DNA of 42,285 nucleotides from Gammaproteobacteria bacterium (GTDB lineage Bacteria > Pseudomonadota > Gammaproteobacteria > SZUA-229): the NCBI GenBank assembly GCA_015488295.1, contig WFOC01000108.1, positions 1 to 42,285 on the forward strand, written 5' to 3'. The translations under genes were made by a program, and so were the position numbers. The first letter of the stretch is position 1. Every line of letters begins with the position of its first letter. A model generated the notes under the pieces. It saw nothing but the letters and a program-made list of their open reading frames with translations, was not told the DNA's origin and ran no database searches. This document shows, piece after piece, positions 28,766 to 41,560 of this stretch.

Positions 28766-29647
28766 CTAGCCGTTCACCTGTGCCATAACTTCGTCTGCAA
28801 AGTTTTCTACTTTCTTCTCGATGCCTTCGCCGACTTCGTAACGTACGAAACGATTCACTTTGGCACCAGCATCAGACAGCAGAGTTTCAACTGTTTTGTC
28901 AGGATCTTTCACGAAAGACTGACCCAGCAGTGTAATTTCTGCGAGATACTTGCGGATACGACCGGTCAGCATTTTCTCAACGATATCAGCAGGCTTGCCG
29001 CTTTCCAGTGCCTGTGCACGCAGGATGTCTTTTTCTTTTTCCAGTGTTTCAGCGGGTACATCAGCTTCGCTAACACACATCGGGTTGCTGGCTGCAATGT
29101 GCATGGCAACATCTTTGATCAACTCATCAGAACCATTTTCCATTTCAACCAGAACGCCCATACGCAAGCCGTGTGAGTAACTGCCGAATGTTCCGCCGGT
29201 GGTTTCCAGTACTTCGAAACGACGCAGTTGCATGTTCTCACCGATCTTGGCAATTTTCTCTTTGCGTGCTTCTTCGATAGTCTGTGAGCTACCGTCGAGT
29301 GTCATTTCAGACAGCGCGGCAACATCCGCCGGCTTATTGGCCAGCGCAGTTTTTGCAATCGCCTGAACGAATGACAGAAAGTCATCGCCACCGGAAACGA
29401 AATCGGTCTCACAGTTTACTTCGACAATAGCAGCAGACTTGCCGTCTTCGCTAATTTCGATAACAACGCGACCTTCAGCAGCAACACGACCGGATTTTTT
29501 ATCCGCCTTTGCCATGCCAGATTTGCGCATGTTTTCGATAGCTGTTTCAACATCACCACCGGCTTCCTGAAGCGCCTTTTTACATTCCATCATGCCTGAA
29601 CCTGTACGTTCACGCAGTTCTTTAACCATTGAAGCTGTAATTTGCAT
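28766..29647 (-). CDS. tsf: Elongation factor Ts
   Basis: Nucleotide exchange factor for EF-Tu. 293 residues. The N-terminal UBA-like domain has VKELRERTGSGMMECKKALQ, followed by the ETDFVSGGDDFLSF block of the core and a coiled-coil stretch in the second half. Start at ATG 29647 with AGGAG eight bases upstream, preferred to the overlapping GTG one codon earlier. It lies 73 bases behind rpsB. Confidence 0.97.
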   Translation of the reverse strand: MQITASMVKELRERTGSGMMECKKALQEAGGDVETAIENMRKSGMAKADKKSGRVAAEGRVVIEISEDGKSAAIVEVNCETDFVSGGDDFLSFVQAIAKTALANKPADVAALSEMTLDGSSQTIEEARKEKIAKIGENMQLRRFEVLETTGGTFGSYSHGLRMGVLVEMENGSDELIKDVAMHIAASNPMCVSEADVPAETLEKEKDILRAQALESGKPADIVEKMLTGRIRKYLAEITLLGQSFVKDPDKTVETLLSDAGAKVNRFVRYEVGEGIEKKVENFADEVMAQVNG

Positions 29648-29720
29648 CACAGATACTCCTAAAATAAATTTTTCTTAATAAAGTGTCTTAAATATTGTTC
29701 GAATGCTGTGTTACTGAAAA

Positions 29721-30713
29721 TTACTCAGCATCTGCCTCGGTAGCTTTTTCGGCAGCTTTCTTTTTAGGTGCTGCTTTTTTCTTTACTGCCGCTTTCTTTT
29801 TAGGCGCTGCTTTTTTCTTTACTGCCGCTTTCTTTTTAGCAGCCGCTTTTTTCTTTGGCGCTGCTTCTTCAGACGTATCTTCTGTTTTAGCTTCTACCAC
29901 TGCTTCTTCAGCAACTTCTGCCGGAGCTTCTTCGGCTGCTGGCGCTTCTTCAGCAACAGGCTCAGCGCTGCGTTTTGCAGCTGCTTTTTTAGGTGCCGCT
30001 TTCTTTGGCTCTTCTGCACGCTGAATAACAGCCGATGCACGACCTTCGATAACCGCATCAGCAATGCCCTGTGCATATAACTGAATCGCTTTAATCGCGT
30101 CATCGTTACCGGGGATAACGTAATCGATACCGTCAGGTGAGTTGTTTGAGTCAACGATACCGAACACAGGAATACCCAATGTGTTGGCTTCTTTTACTGC
30201 GATGTCTTCATGGCCAACGTCGATAACAAAAACCGCGTTTGGCAGACCTTTCATGTCTTTAATACCGCCGAGGACTTTTTCTTTCTTTTCCATCTCGCGG
30301 GTCAGCATCAGCTGTTCTTTTTTGTTAAGACGGTCAAAGCCACCGTTCTCTGACATCTCTTCCAGCTCTTTCAGGCGAGAGATAGACTGACGGATGGTTT
30401 TGTAGTTGGTCAGCATGCCGCCTAACCAGCGGTGTGTAACGTAAGGCATGCCACAACGTTGCGCTTCTTCAGCAACAATATTACGTGCTGCACGCTTGGT
30501 GCCAACAAACAGGACTGAACCACGCTCGGCTGCGATCTTGCCAATAGCGTTGGTTGCCTCGATATAAAGAGGCAGGGTTTTTTCCAGGTTGATGATGTGA
30601 ATTTTGTTGCGTGAACCAAAAATGTACTCAGACATTTGTGGGTTCCAGAAACGGGTTTGATGACCAAAATGCACGCCTGCTTCAAGCATCAGACGCATAG
30701 ATACGTTAGACAT
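29721..30713 (-). CDS. rpsB: 30S ribosomal protein S2 with a long Ala/Lys/Glu-rich tail
   Basis: Binds the back of the small subunit and is needed for S1 docking. The first roughly 235 residues are a normal S2 ([68 protein letters not shown]). About 95 further residues follow: a basic start, an acidic stretch of EEAP units, then a repeated KKKAA-P/V/A run and an acidic end. The usual length is about 240-250. The coding DNA of the tail is itself tandemly repeated (about 29740-29860). The start has GGAG seven bases upstream. The upstream leader is long and structured. Confidence 0.97.
   Translation of the reverse strand: MSNVSMRLMLEAGVHFGHQTRFWNPQMSEYIFGSRNKIHIINLEKTLPLYIEATNAIGKIAAERGSVLFVGTKRAARNIVAEEAQRCGMPYVTHRWLGGMLTNYKTIRQSISRLKELEEMSENGGFDRLNKKEQLMLTREMEKKEKVLGGIKDMKGLPNAVFVIDVGHEDIAVKEANTLGIPVFGIVDSNNSPDGIDYVIPGNDDAIKAIQLYAQGIADAVIEGRASAVIQRAEEPKKAAPKKAAAKRSAEPVAEEAPAAEEAPAEVAEEAVVEAKTEDTSEEAAPKKKAAAKKKAAVKKKAAPKKKAAVKKKAAPKKKAAEKATEADAE
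29745..29860. repeat. Tandem repeat coding the KKKAA tail of S2
   Basis: GCTGCTTTTTTCTTTACTGC and GCCGCTTTCTTTTTAG-type units alternate several times on the plus strand, encoding [12 protein letters not shown] repeats on the minus strand. Identical units suggest recent slippage or expansion, so tail length may vary between strains. Confidence 0.75.
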
Positions 30714-30964
30714 AAATCTTCTCCGGTTAGGGTTAAGCCTCCATATACCCCATGTAAAAACCCCTTCAAGCCTGTTTGATAAAATGGCTTAAATGAGCAC
30801 CCAATGACATGTGACGGTATATGTGCGAATTTAAATAAGATATAGTTAGCCCCCGGAAAGGATCCGGGCGGTAAATATCAATGATATTTACCGGTGATGA
30901 GCCGCCAAAACAGCCACTCATCGGGACAACGATATCGCTCGTTTACGCCAAGTTTTCTCAGCGC
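30714..30964 (-). promoter_or_regulatory. Structured rpsB leader with three hairpins
   Basis: The 250-base region between the predicted promoter and the rpsB start folds, in minus-strand order, as GATGAG/CTCATC (about 30920-30895), a perfect 11-base palindrome GGTAAATATCA-N-TGATATTTACC (30892-30870) and CCCGG/CCGGG (30868-30852). In E. coli the rpsB leader mediates autogenous control by S2, so a similar role is plausible, but I cannot match the specific motif. Confidence 0.5.
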
Positions 30965-30970
30965 GGGCGC

Positions 30971-30999
30971 TTTATACCATAACCAGCAAAAAGAAACAA
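30971..30999 (-). promoter_or_regulatory. Candidate rpsB promoter with GC-rich discriminator
   Basis: Minus strand: TTGTTT (30999-30994), 17 bases, TATAAA (30976-30971), then GCGCCCGCGC. A GC-rich discriminator right after the -10 is characteristic of ribosomal promoters under stringent control. Confidence 0.55.
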
Positions 31000-31075
31000 C
31001 GATATTTTATTATCCCGAGCACCGGAATAACAAGCTAACAAGCTGATTTAACAGCCAATAACAGATAAGCAGAGC

Positions 31076-31842
31076 ATGACAATATTAATTAAAGATTCAC
31101 AGGAAATAGAAAAAATGCGCGTCGCCGGCAGACTGGCTGGCGAGGTGTTACAAATGATCCGCCCGCACGTAAAAGCCGGCATCACCACCAATGAGCTGGA
31201 CAGGATCTGCCACGACTATATTGTCAATGTGCAGGACGCTATTCCTGCACCGCTGAACTACCACGGTTTTCCGAAATCAATCTGCACTTCGGTCAACCAC
31301 CAGATCTGTCACGGCATCCCCAGCGACAAAAAACTCAAGAAAGGCGACATCATCAACATCGACATTACCATCATCAAGGATGGCTACCACGGTGATACCA
31401 GCAAGATGTTTTTTATCGGTGAACCACCGGTGCGTTCCAGACGCGTCAGCCAGATCGCTCACGAATGCATGGTGCTTGGCATCGAACAGGTCAAGCCCGG
31501 CGCACACCTGGGCAACATCGGCCACGCCATTCAGAAGCACGCCGAGTCCAACCATTTTTCAGTCGTGCGTGAATACTGCGGCCACGGCATCGGCAAGGGT
31601 TTTCACGAAGACCCGCAGGTGCTGCACTACGGTGATGCCGGCACCGGCGTGATAATGGAACCGGGCATGATCTTCACCATCGAACCGATGATCAACGCCG
31701 GTAAGCGCCACGTCAAACTGCTCAACGATAACTGGACCGTGGTCACCAAGGACCACAGCGCCTCGGCGCAATGGGAGCACACCATTCTGGTAACCAATGA
31801 CGGCTATGAAGTATTAACGCAATGTGAAGGCGATGAAATTTG

Positions 31843-31843
<1 letters not shown>
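31076..31843 (+). CDS. map: Methionine aminopeptidase, type I
   Basis: Removes the initiator Met from nascent proteins. 255 residues (E. coli 264). The metal ligands are visible: the two Asp in IINIDITIIKDGYHGDTSKMF, the His in REYCGHGIGKGFHEDP, and the two Glu in MIFTIEPMINAG and WEHTILVT. The substrate His is in HGFPKSICTSVNHQICHG. It is divergent from rpsB and its stop overlaps the glnD start (TGATG), so map-glnD is one operon. Confidence 0.97.
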
Positions 31844-35708
<3,865 letters not shown>

Positions 35709-35731
35709 TGCGCTACACTTACATGAAAAAG

Positions 35732-35820
35732 AAGTTGGCAGTTATCAGTTTGCAGTAAAAACAAAGACCTTCACCTGTGGCTTTCAGGCGCTTTTGTTTT
35801 TAACTGCCAACTGCAAACTT
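35732..35820. repeat. GTTGGCAGTTTGCAGT-family palindromic repeat, copy D
   Basis: The left arm 35732-35756 and right arm 35803-35820 are partial inverted copies made of GGCAGT/CAGTT units, of the same family as the elements at 3365, 9244 and 11056. It fills most of the gap between dapE and the next gene. Confidence 0.75.
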
Positions 35821-35861
35821 CTCTAAAACAACATAAAAAAGAAGAATAAGGGGCAAAAGAA

Positions 35862-36266
35862 ATGGAACAAAGAAAGGTCTGGTTCAGCAACGAAAGAGTC
35901 TGGTTCAGTTTTTTCATGATACTGGCGCTCACCCTCAACTTCGGTTTTTTTATCGGCGAGCTTGACGACCCGGAACATCATAATGTGTTCGAACTTTTTG
36001 CTGTCATCGTCATTAACATGATCGCCACCGTACTCAAACTTGGCGACCGCACACAGATGGGGCCGATGCTGCTGGCAACAAGTTTAGTCGCACTGGTGCA
36101 GCTTATTTCTGCGGCACTGGTCTGGGCTTTTGCCATCCACGTCAACGACACCGGGCTGACTCCTTCGGTAATGGCGACCATCGTTTCCCTGAGCGGCGGC
36201 GCAGTACTGGCAAACGTCATTTCCGTTATCCTGCTGATAATAGAAACCACTTTCCAGCGCCGCTAA
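35862..36266 (+). CDS. Small four-helix membrane protein, DUF6394-like
   Basis: 134 residues with four predicted membrane segments (about 13-32, 42-60, 66-94 and 106-129) joined by short loops; the first loop is acidic (GELDDPEHH). I recall proteins of this type (DUF6394) next to potassium channels, but the family has no established function. It is followed after 15 bases by a two-RCK channel gene, so the two are probably co-transcribed and may form a complex. A purine-rich AAGAATAAGGGGCAAAAG precedes the ATG. Confidence 0.75.
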   Translation: MEQRKVWFSNERVWFSFFMILALTLNFGFFIGELDDPEHHNVFELFAVIVINMIATVLKLGDRTQMGPMLLATSLVALVQLISAALVWAFAIHVNDTGLTPSVMATIVSLSGGAVLANVISVILLIIETTFQRR

Positions 36267-36281
36267 CAAACCGAGCCAACC

Positions 36282-38117
36282 ATGAGCGCGGCACACGAGA
36301 AAAAATCACAGGCTGAAGATTCAGCGCAAACCGAAGCCTTCTCTGCAGAAGAACCGTTCAACCCGCACACTGCGATGATCATGTGGCGCATGCGCACGCC
36401 ACTGATCATTCTTATCTGTGTCTACGCCATCGCCATACTCGGCCTGGTTTTAATCCCCGGCGTTGATGATCAGGGCCAGCCCTGGCACATGACTTTTTTC
36501 CACGCTTTCTACCTGGTCAGTTACACCGCTACCACCATCGGTTTTGGTGAAATCCCCTATGCACTGACCGATGCGCAACGTATGTGGGTACTGGTCACCA
36601 TTTACATGACCGTGGTCGCCTGGTTCTACGCCATCGGCAGTATTCTGTCACTGGTGCAGGATCCGGTTTTCCAACAGGCACGAAAGCAGGCACGTTTTGA
36701 AAAAGAAGTCACCAGCATGCGTGAGCATTTTTATCTGGTCTGCGGCCTCGGTGAAACCGGTTATGAAATCGTGCGCGCATTAAGCAACGAACATTACCGC
36801 GCCATCGTCATCGAAAAAGACAGCAATACCTTGCTGGAACACAACATCCACGCACTGCCGGAATATGTACCACTGCTGATCGCCGATGCCTCCATTCCTA
36901 AAAACCTGAAACTGGCCGGCATCGCCGAACACAACTGCAAGGGTGTTATCGCCGCGACGGCATCAGATGAGACAAATCTGAAAATCGCTATCAGCAGCAA
37001 ACTGCTGCACCCTGACGGCATGGTGGTGTGCCGCTCGGATATAAAATCCTACGAAGAAAATATGCGCTCGTTTGATACTGATTACGTGGTCAACCCGTAT
37101 AACACCTTCGCCAAAATTTTTTCCATGTTGCTGCACTCGCCATCCATGCACATGATTTTCAACTGGCTCACTGGCGCACCCGACTCGCAATTAAGCGATG
37201 CCGAAGAGCCGTTAAAACTCAATGCCGGTCGCTGGATTTTATGCGGTTATGGCCGTTTCGGCACATCACTTTATGAATCATTGCGCGAACATGATGTGCA
37301 GACCACCATTCTCGAAGCCGATGACGAAATCTGTGAACAGTTCAGGCAGGCCAACACCGGACGGGGCGACAATATTATTACCGGCAGCGGTGTCGACGAA
37401 AAAACCCTTAACAAGGCAGAAATCAAACAGGCGGTCGGCATCATCGCCGGCACCGACAATGACTCCAACAACTTGTCAATCATCATGACCGCACGGCAGA
37501 TGAACCCGAACATCTTTGTTGTCGCCCGCCAGAACCAGCGTGACAACACCGAACTGTTCGAACGCAGCAATGCTGACCTGGTAATGCAGCCACGCGAGAT
37601 CACCGCACGTTACATACGCGCACAACTGCTCAATCAGTTACTCATCCCGTTCCTGATCAAAGCCAGCCAGCAGGATGAAGAATGGACCAACATCACCGTC
37701 AGCCGACTGAGCGCAGTCATCGGCGAACGCAAACCTCACGTCTGGACCACCATCGTCGATGCAGAAAACGCCCCCGCCGTGATGCAGGCCATCAAACTTG
37801 GCCGCAGCGTAAAACTTGACAACCTGCTTACCGACCCGGTTTCATGCAGCCATCGCCTGGAATGCGTCGCCCTGCTATTTCAGCGCAATGGCAAAAAGCA
37901 GCTGATGCCTGAAGATGATATTGAATTAAAACCCGGCGACCAAATTCTGTTCTGCGGCAAACACGAAGCCAAAGACGGCATGCACTGGATCTTGCAGGTA
38001 ATGAGCAGCCTGAACTATGTGATGACCTACGAAAACGAACCGGAAAGTTATATCTGGCGAAAATTCAGCCGCCGTTATAAAGACACCGAGCGCAGGAGCC
38101 GGCCACGACAGCCTTGA
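36282..38117 (+). CDS. Two-TM potassium channel with tandem RCK (TrkA-N) domains
   Basis: 611 residues. After a polar N-terminus (about 30) come a first membrane segment (about 40-60), the pore loop with the filter TTIGFGEI (about 87-94, variant of TVGYG), and a second membrane segment (about 105-128). Two cytoplasmic RCK domains follow: the first Rossmann motif LVCGLGETGYEIV (about 150) and the second ILCGYGRFGTSLYES (about 325), with a TrkA-C-like end (about 520-590). It probably gates K+ in response to a nucleotide or ion bound to the RCK ring. Ligand unknown. It is paired with the upstream four-helix protein. Confidence 0.88.
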   Translation: MSAAHEKKSQAEDSAQTEAFSAEEPFNPHTAMIMWRMRTPLIILICVYAIAILGLVLIPGVDDQGQPWHMTFFHAFYLVSYTATTIGFGEIPYALTDAQRMWVLVTIYMTVVAWFYAIGSILSLVQDPVFQQARKQARFEKEVTSMREHFYLVCGLGETGYEIVRALSNEHYRAIVIEKDSNTLLEHNIHALPEYVPLLIADASIPKNLKLAGIAEHNCKGVIAATASDETNLKIAISSKLLHPDGMVVCRSDIKSYEENMRSFDTDYVVNPYNTFAKIFSMLLHSPSMHMIFNWLTGAPDSQLSDAEEPLKLNAGRWILCGYGRFGTSLYESLREHDVQTTILEADDEICEQFRQANTGRGDNIITGSGVDEKTLNKAEIKQAVGIIAGTDNDSNNLSIIMTARQMNPNIFVVARQNQRDNTELFERSNADLVMQPREITARYIRAQLLNQLLIPFLIKASQQDEEWTNITVSRLSAVIGERKPHVWTTIVDAENAPAVMQAIKLGRSVKLDNLLTDPVSCSHRLECVALLFQRNGKKQLMPEDDIELKPGDQILFCGKHEAKDGMHWILQVMSSLNYVMTYENEPESYIWRKFSRRYKDTERRSRPRQP

Positions 38118-38200
38118 TTACCTGCAAACCTTGTGCACAGAATAAATCGCCATAGTGCTTTACTTATACATTAATGCGATTAACATACGCACCTGATTTA

Positions 38201-38277
38201 GTCCCCGTGGCACAACTGGATAGCGCGATGCCCTCCTAAGGCGTAGGTTACAGGTTCGAACCCTGTCGGGGACACCA
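38201..38277 (+). tRNA. tRNA-Arg, anticodon CCU
   Basis: Acceptor GTCCCCG (38201-38207) pairs fully with CGGGGAC (38267-38273), then A and an encoded CCA (38275-38277). D arm GCAC/GCGC; anticodon stem ATGCC/GGCGT with loop CTCCTAA, anticodon CCT at 38235-38237, reading AGG; T arm CAGG-TTCGAAC-CCTG. A complete cloverleaf. An accessory locus starts directly downstream, a common integration site for islands. Confidence 0.95.
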
Positions 38278-38360
38278 TTTAACAACTTGATCTGAAAAAA
38301 ATTTCATTTATTACTAAATCAAATTTTAGTCTTCCAGCGCAGAAGACAAGTTGCCACCTA

Positions 38361-38705
38361 TTAATTTGCAGCAAAAACTATAGGCCTGGTTAGCGAATCA
38401 TAACTCGGCAGGGCTCTTTCCATTTTTTCATAATCACCCAGATGAGCCCGCATTAAGCACTTCCAGAGCTTGCCATGATTCGGCACAGAAAAATGCAATA
38501 GTTCGTGAACGATAACATAATCCCAAAGCGTTTCATCGAGGGCAAGCAACTCAGCATTGAAATTCAAGTGCCCGTTAGTAGAACATGAAGCCCACTTATT
38601 ACGCATGGGCCTTATACCTAACCAGACAATATCAACATCCAGCTTCACGGCCCAATGGTGTACCCTCTCCTTGAATATCTGTTTTTGAGACGACGGACTG
38701 CTCAC
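38361..38705 (-). CDS. DUF45 (YgjP-like) metallopeptidase
   Basis: 114 residues with the zinc motif VHELLHFSVPNHGKLWKCL (HELLH at 67-71, third ligand H77), preceded by MRNKWASCSTNGHLNFN, the typical DUF45 approach. Short relative to the 170-240 residues common in the family, so it may be the catalytic part only. It starts at a GTG sharing one base with the hsdR stop codon, and such genes often accompany type I restriction loci. The substrate is unknown. Confidence 0.85.
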   Translation of the reverse strand: MSSPSSQKQIFKERVHHWAVKLDVDIVWLGIRPMRNKWASCSTNGHLNFNAELLALDETLWDYVIVHELLHFSVPNHGKLWKCLMRAHLGDYEKMERALPSYDSLTRPIVFAAN

Positions 38706-40256
38706 TACAAGCTTCCTGCCTTGTCCAGCAGTGTAAACAATTCATCCACTAATGCTGCCACCCGATCAATATCATCCATTTCTGCGAAGATGGCAAAAGT
38801 AACTTTCTTGCGTAGTTCACGCAAAGCCGCTTCACTTTGCTGCCAGTTAGGGTAGTCAACAAAAGCGGCTTTAATGTTGCGGCTTACCCCATCGGCAGAT
38901 TCAATGTTGGCATCAAGCAGTGTGCGATAAACAAAATACGTCAGGCCATCAAAACCCTTTTCAGCCTGCACTTTTTTTCTCTTCTCATTCTCTTCGACTT
39001 CTTTCAGTAACTCTTCCAGTGCCTCTACTGTGCTGGTTTGCCGGCTCTCGAAATTTTCCTGTACGGCACGGGCACGTTCTGCCATTGCAATCAGGTAAGG
39101 ATCATCACTTTCATCTTCCGCTGTTTTTTCGATACTCTTGATCAGGTTAATAATTTTGCTGTTATCACCGCCTTCCCTGTTTTTGATCAGTTCGATTGTA
39201 TCCTCTGCAGATACCCCTGATCATCCTCACAGCCAAAGGTTTTAAAAGTGCCACGACCGTAGACAGTTTTATCCACCGGGGTGCCGGTAAAACCGATATA
39301 GCTGGCATTAGGCAGTCCAGCCATCAGATAATTACCCAGATCGCCACCGGTGGTACGGCGCGCCTCGTCAATCAATACATAAATGTTCGAACGGGTATTG
39401 AGGTTGGCCGGCATGTCGCGGAACTTGTGGATCATGGTCACAATTATAAAAGCCAGAACCTGGGCAATGGCGCAGAAGCTTTTTACTTTCACTTCGAGTC
39501 GACCGGGAAGATCTGAATACTTAACCGCAGATGACGCAGATTTACGCAGATATTTTTCCTGGTTCCCCATATCTGCGCCCATCTGTGAAATCTGCGGTTC
39601 ACTCAGTTTCCAATTAAAGATATTTCTGCGGACTGTGTTCCATGTCATGCCGTAGCTGAATCCGATAGCATCGGTGGCGGTAAAAACCTGTTCGGAAACA
39701 AACAGCTCGGGCGTTTCGCGGTGGTAACGACGAATCTGGTCTACACCCAGTGCAATGGCTTCATCCTTGTTGGCGTTCTTGCACTCGATCACCAGTACCG
39801 GAATACCGTTGATCAGAAACACCACATCCTCGCGAGCACCATAGCGGCCGTTATTAAAGGCAAACTCCTCGGTTACTTCATAAACATTGTTTTCAGGATG
39901 TTCGTAATCAATCAGAACCAGATCGCGTTCACGATTTTCCTCGTGGTCGAAGAACTTGCCGTGATTGCGCAGGTAGTCAACAAATTTACGGTTACCGTAG
40001 ATATCAGTATGCAGGTGGCGGAACTTGCCCGGTAATGCGCCTTCAGCTTCAGCATAACGGGGATTGAATTCACGTATCTTTGCATCGAGAGGTCATCGAA
40101 AAACAGGGATACACCCTTCGCTTTGTCTTTTGGCCCGGCCTCGGAATCAAAGCTGCGACGTTGCTCGGCTTCTTCCCGGGGCACGAAAGTCCAGCCGATG
40201 TCCTCAGCGTATTTGAGGATGCGGGCCTGGACTGTTTTGTGTTCTCCCGGCTTCAT
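38705..40256 (-). pseudogene. Type I restriction enzyme R subunit (hsdR), decayed
   Basis: The N-terminus (MKPGEHKTVQARILKYAEDI) overlaps the hipA stop as ATGA. A one-base loss near 40090 breaks the frame at FFDDL-LDAKIREF; the next frame runs through the nuclease-domain block VLVIECKNANKDEA. A palindrome is inserted at 39523-39599. Near 39445 the sequence jumps from SFCAIAQVLAF to IIVTMIHKFRDMP, deleting the region with the Walker A motif; the Walker B reads LIDEARRT instead of DEAH. Near 39210, right after FGCEDDQGYL, a second large deletion and frame change joins to DTIELIKNREGGDN and the C-terminal helical domain. Family members have about 1000 residues; roughly half the gene remains. It cannot make an active enzyme. 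Confidence 0.9.
39523..39599. repeat. AACCGCAGATGACGCAGAT palindrome inserted in hsdR
   Basis: Left arm 39523-39551 and right arm 39571-39599 are inverted copies built from CGCAGAT units. It interrupts the hsdR reading frame without shifting it, adding about 26 residues between FNWKLSE-like and GRLEVKVKSFCAI-like sequence. A different family from the other repeats here. Confidence 0.7.
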
Positions 40257-41560
40257 AAAAAACGCTTCAGCCTCAGGACATTCTGTATCTGCTTGCGCTG
40301 TTCCGAACTCACACCTGCCTCCTCCGCATATTCCCGCCACCGGGACACAATCACCTGCACTTCTTCCAGAATTGTCTCAGCACGACCACGTTTCATTGAA
40401 GCTGTTTTCGCGCAGGCTCTAAAGTCTTCCAGAGTAAAATTATCCTGCTTGCCATTCATTGTCATCTGGTGCTGTGCCGTCCAGGTGCCGACTGGGTTGT
40501 AACTGTAGGTCATATCAAATGCCGGTGATAACATCCACTTGCCTGACTTGTTCATTAAAAAAGCAATGTTCTTGACATGGTCATCCTGGTTACGTGCAAC
40601 GATGTTAAATACCATGCGCCGGAACTGCTGCTCAATCGTCTGCATGCCAAGACCAAGCTGCCTAATTATCAGCAGCGCCTGCTCATAGCTATATGCGCCC
40701 GCCATATTAAAGTCGTAATGCGCCATCGCGCAAAGCGACTGCATGTGTAATTTTTCACCACCAACCTGCCGGTCAAAACGTCGCGTCATGAAATGCCTGC
40801 GACCATTCTCTTCAAATAACCGGCACTCGCTGATATCGATACCGCAATCACGTGCCATCAGATAATACGCATATTCGATAACGCCATAACCCTGCGGGTC
40901 TTCCAGTTCCTTGTCCTTGTTGCCACTGACACCGTCAAACTTAAGCAACCAGTATTCAAAACCCTCCTCGGCAGACACCTGACCGGAACGTACTTCATTA
41001 GTTTTCGGGTTCCAGGCAATCACTGCCTTTGCTCTTGCTCCACCGGCTGAAGTACCCACCTGTAGTATATCAGTGAGTGCCTGCTCGCTGTCTTCACTGG
41101 CAAAGGAAACCTGCAGGTTATTACGGTGCGTTAACACCTGCGAAGCAAGTTCAACCAGTTTGTCAATCTGTATACGTTTTGCATGCATGGTCCTCGGCCC
41201 GGTAACGGGCGCAAACACCAATGCTCCCATACCTCTTTCACCGATATAGCATAAACGCTCGACCGCATTGAATGAGCCGGGCGACCGTCCCTGTGTAGCC
41301 AGCCATGCATCGATCAGCGCATTACCAAACTTGTCCGGTAATGAATCAGCCAGCAGGCCGGGGAGCCCAAAAAAAGTTTTGTGGGGTAATTCGGGGAAAC
41401 TATAGATACGCCGCGAAAGAGGCATCACAATCGGAGAAACCTCAATACCACTTTGTGAGAAATCTGCATCGTATTCAAAAGCAGCAACGTCACTTCCCGC
41501 CTCCAGCGATACAGCGCCGATAGTCCTGCCCCAGAGCTTAACCTCGGCAAGTGTACTCAT
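40253..41560 (-). CDS. hipA: HipA-family serine/threonine kinase toxin
   Basis: 435 residues, typical for HipA (E. coli 440). An N-terminal HipA_N domain (about 1-110), the P-loop-like GTSAGGARAKAVIAW (169-183), a kinase core with the catalytic motif ARNQDDHVKN (322-331, Asp 326 corresponding to the catalytic base) and the metal-binding SPAFDMTYS (D349). E. coli HipA phosphorylates GltX and causes growth arrest; the target here is unknown. The active-site residues look intact. The ATG overlaps the hipB stop and its own stop overlaps the hsdR start (both ATGA). The broken hsdR downstream implies selection acts on hipBA itself. Confidence 0.93.
   Translation of the reverse strand: MSTLAEVKLWGRTIGAVSLEAGSDVAAFEYDADFSQSGIEVSPIVMPLSRRIYSFPELPHKTFFGLPGLLADSLPDKFGNALIDAWLATQGRSPGSFNAVERLCYIGERGMGALVFAPVTGPRTMHAKRIQIDKLVELASQVLTHRNNLQVSFASEDSEQALTDILQVGTSAGGARAKAVIAWNPKTNEVRSGQVSAEEGFEYWLLKFDGVSGNKDKELEDPQGYGVIEYAYYLMARDCGIDISECRLFEENGRRHFMTRRFDRQVGGEKLHMQSLCAMAHYDFNMAGAYSYEQALLIIRQLGLGMQTIEQQFRRMVFNIVARNQDDHVKNIAFLMNKSGKWMLSPAFDMTYSYNPVGTWTAQHQMTMNGKQDNFTLEDFRACAKTASMKRGRAETILEEVQVIVSRWREYAEEAGVSSEQRKQIQNVLRLKRFL

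Noticed and set aside
38705-39085. The C-terminal hsdR fragment as an independent gene
   Set aside because: Upstream codons continue the HsdR similarity (DTIELIKNREGG) past the ATG, so it is a piece of the broken gene.
39912-40340. A 142-codon ORF at the hsdR start as a separate protein
   Set aside because: Only the part before the frameshift resembles HsdR; the rest is out of frame, and its upstream codons overlap hipA.
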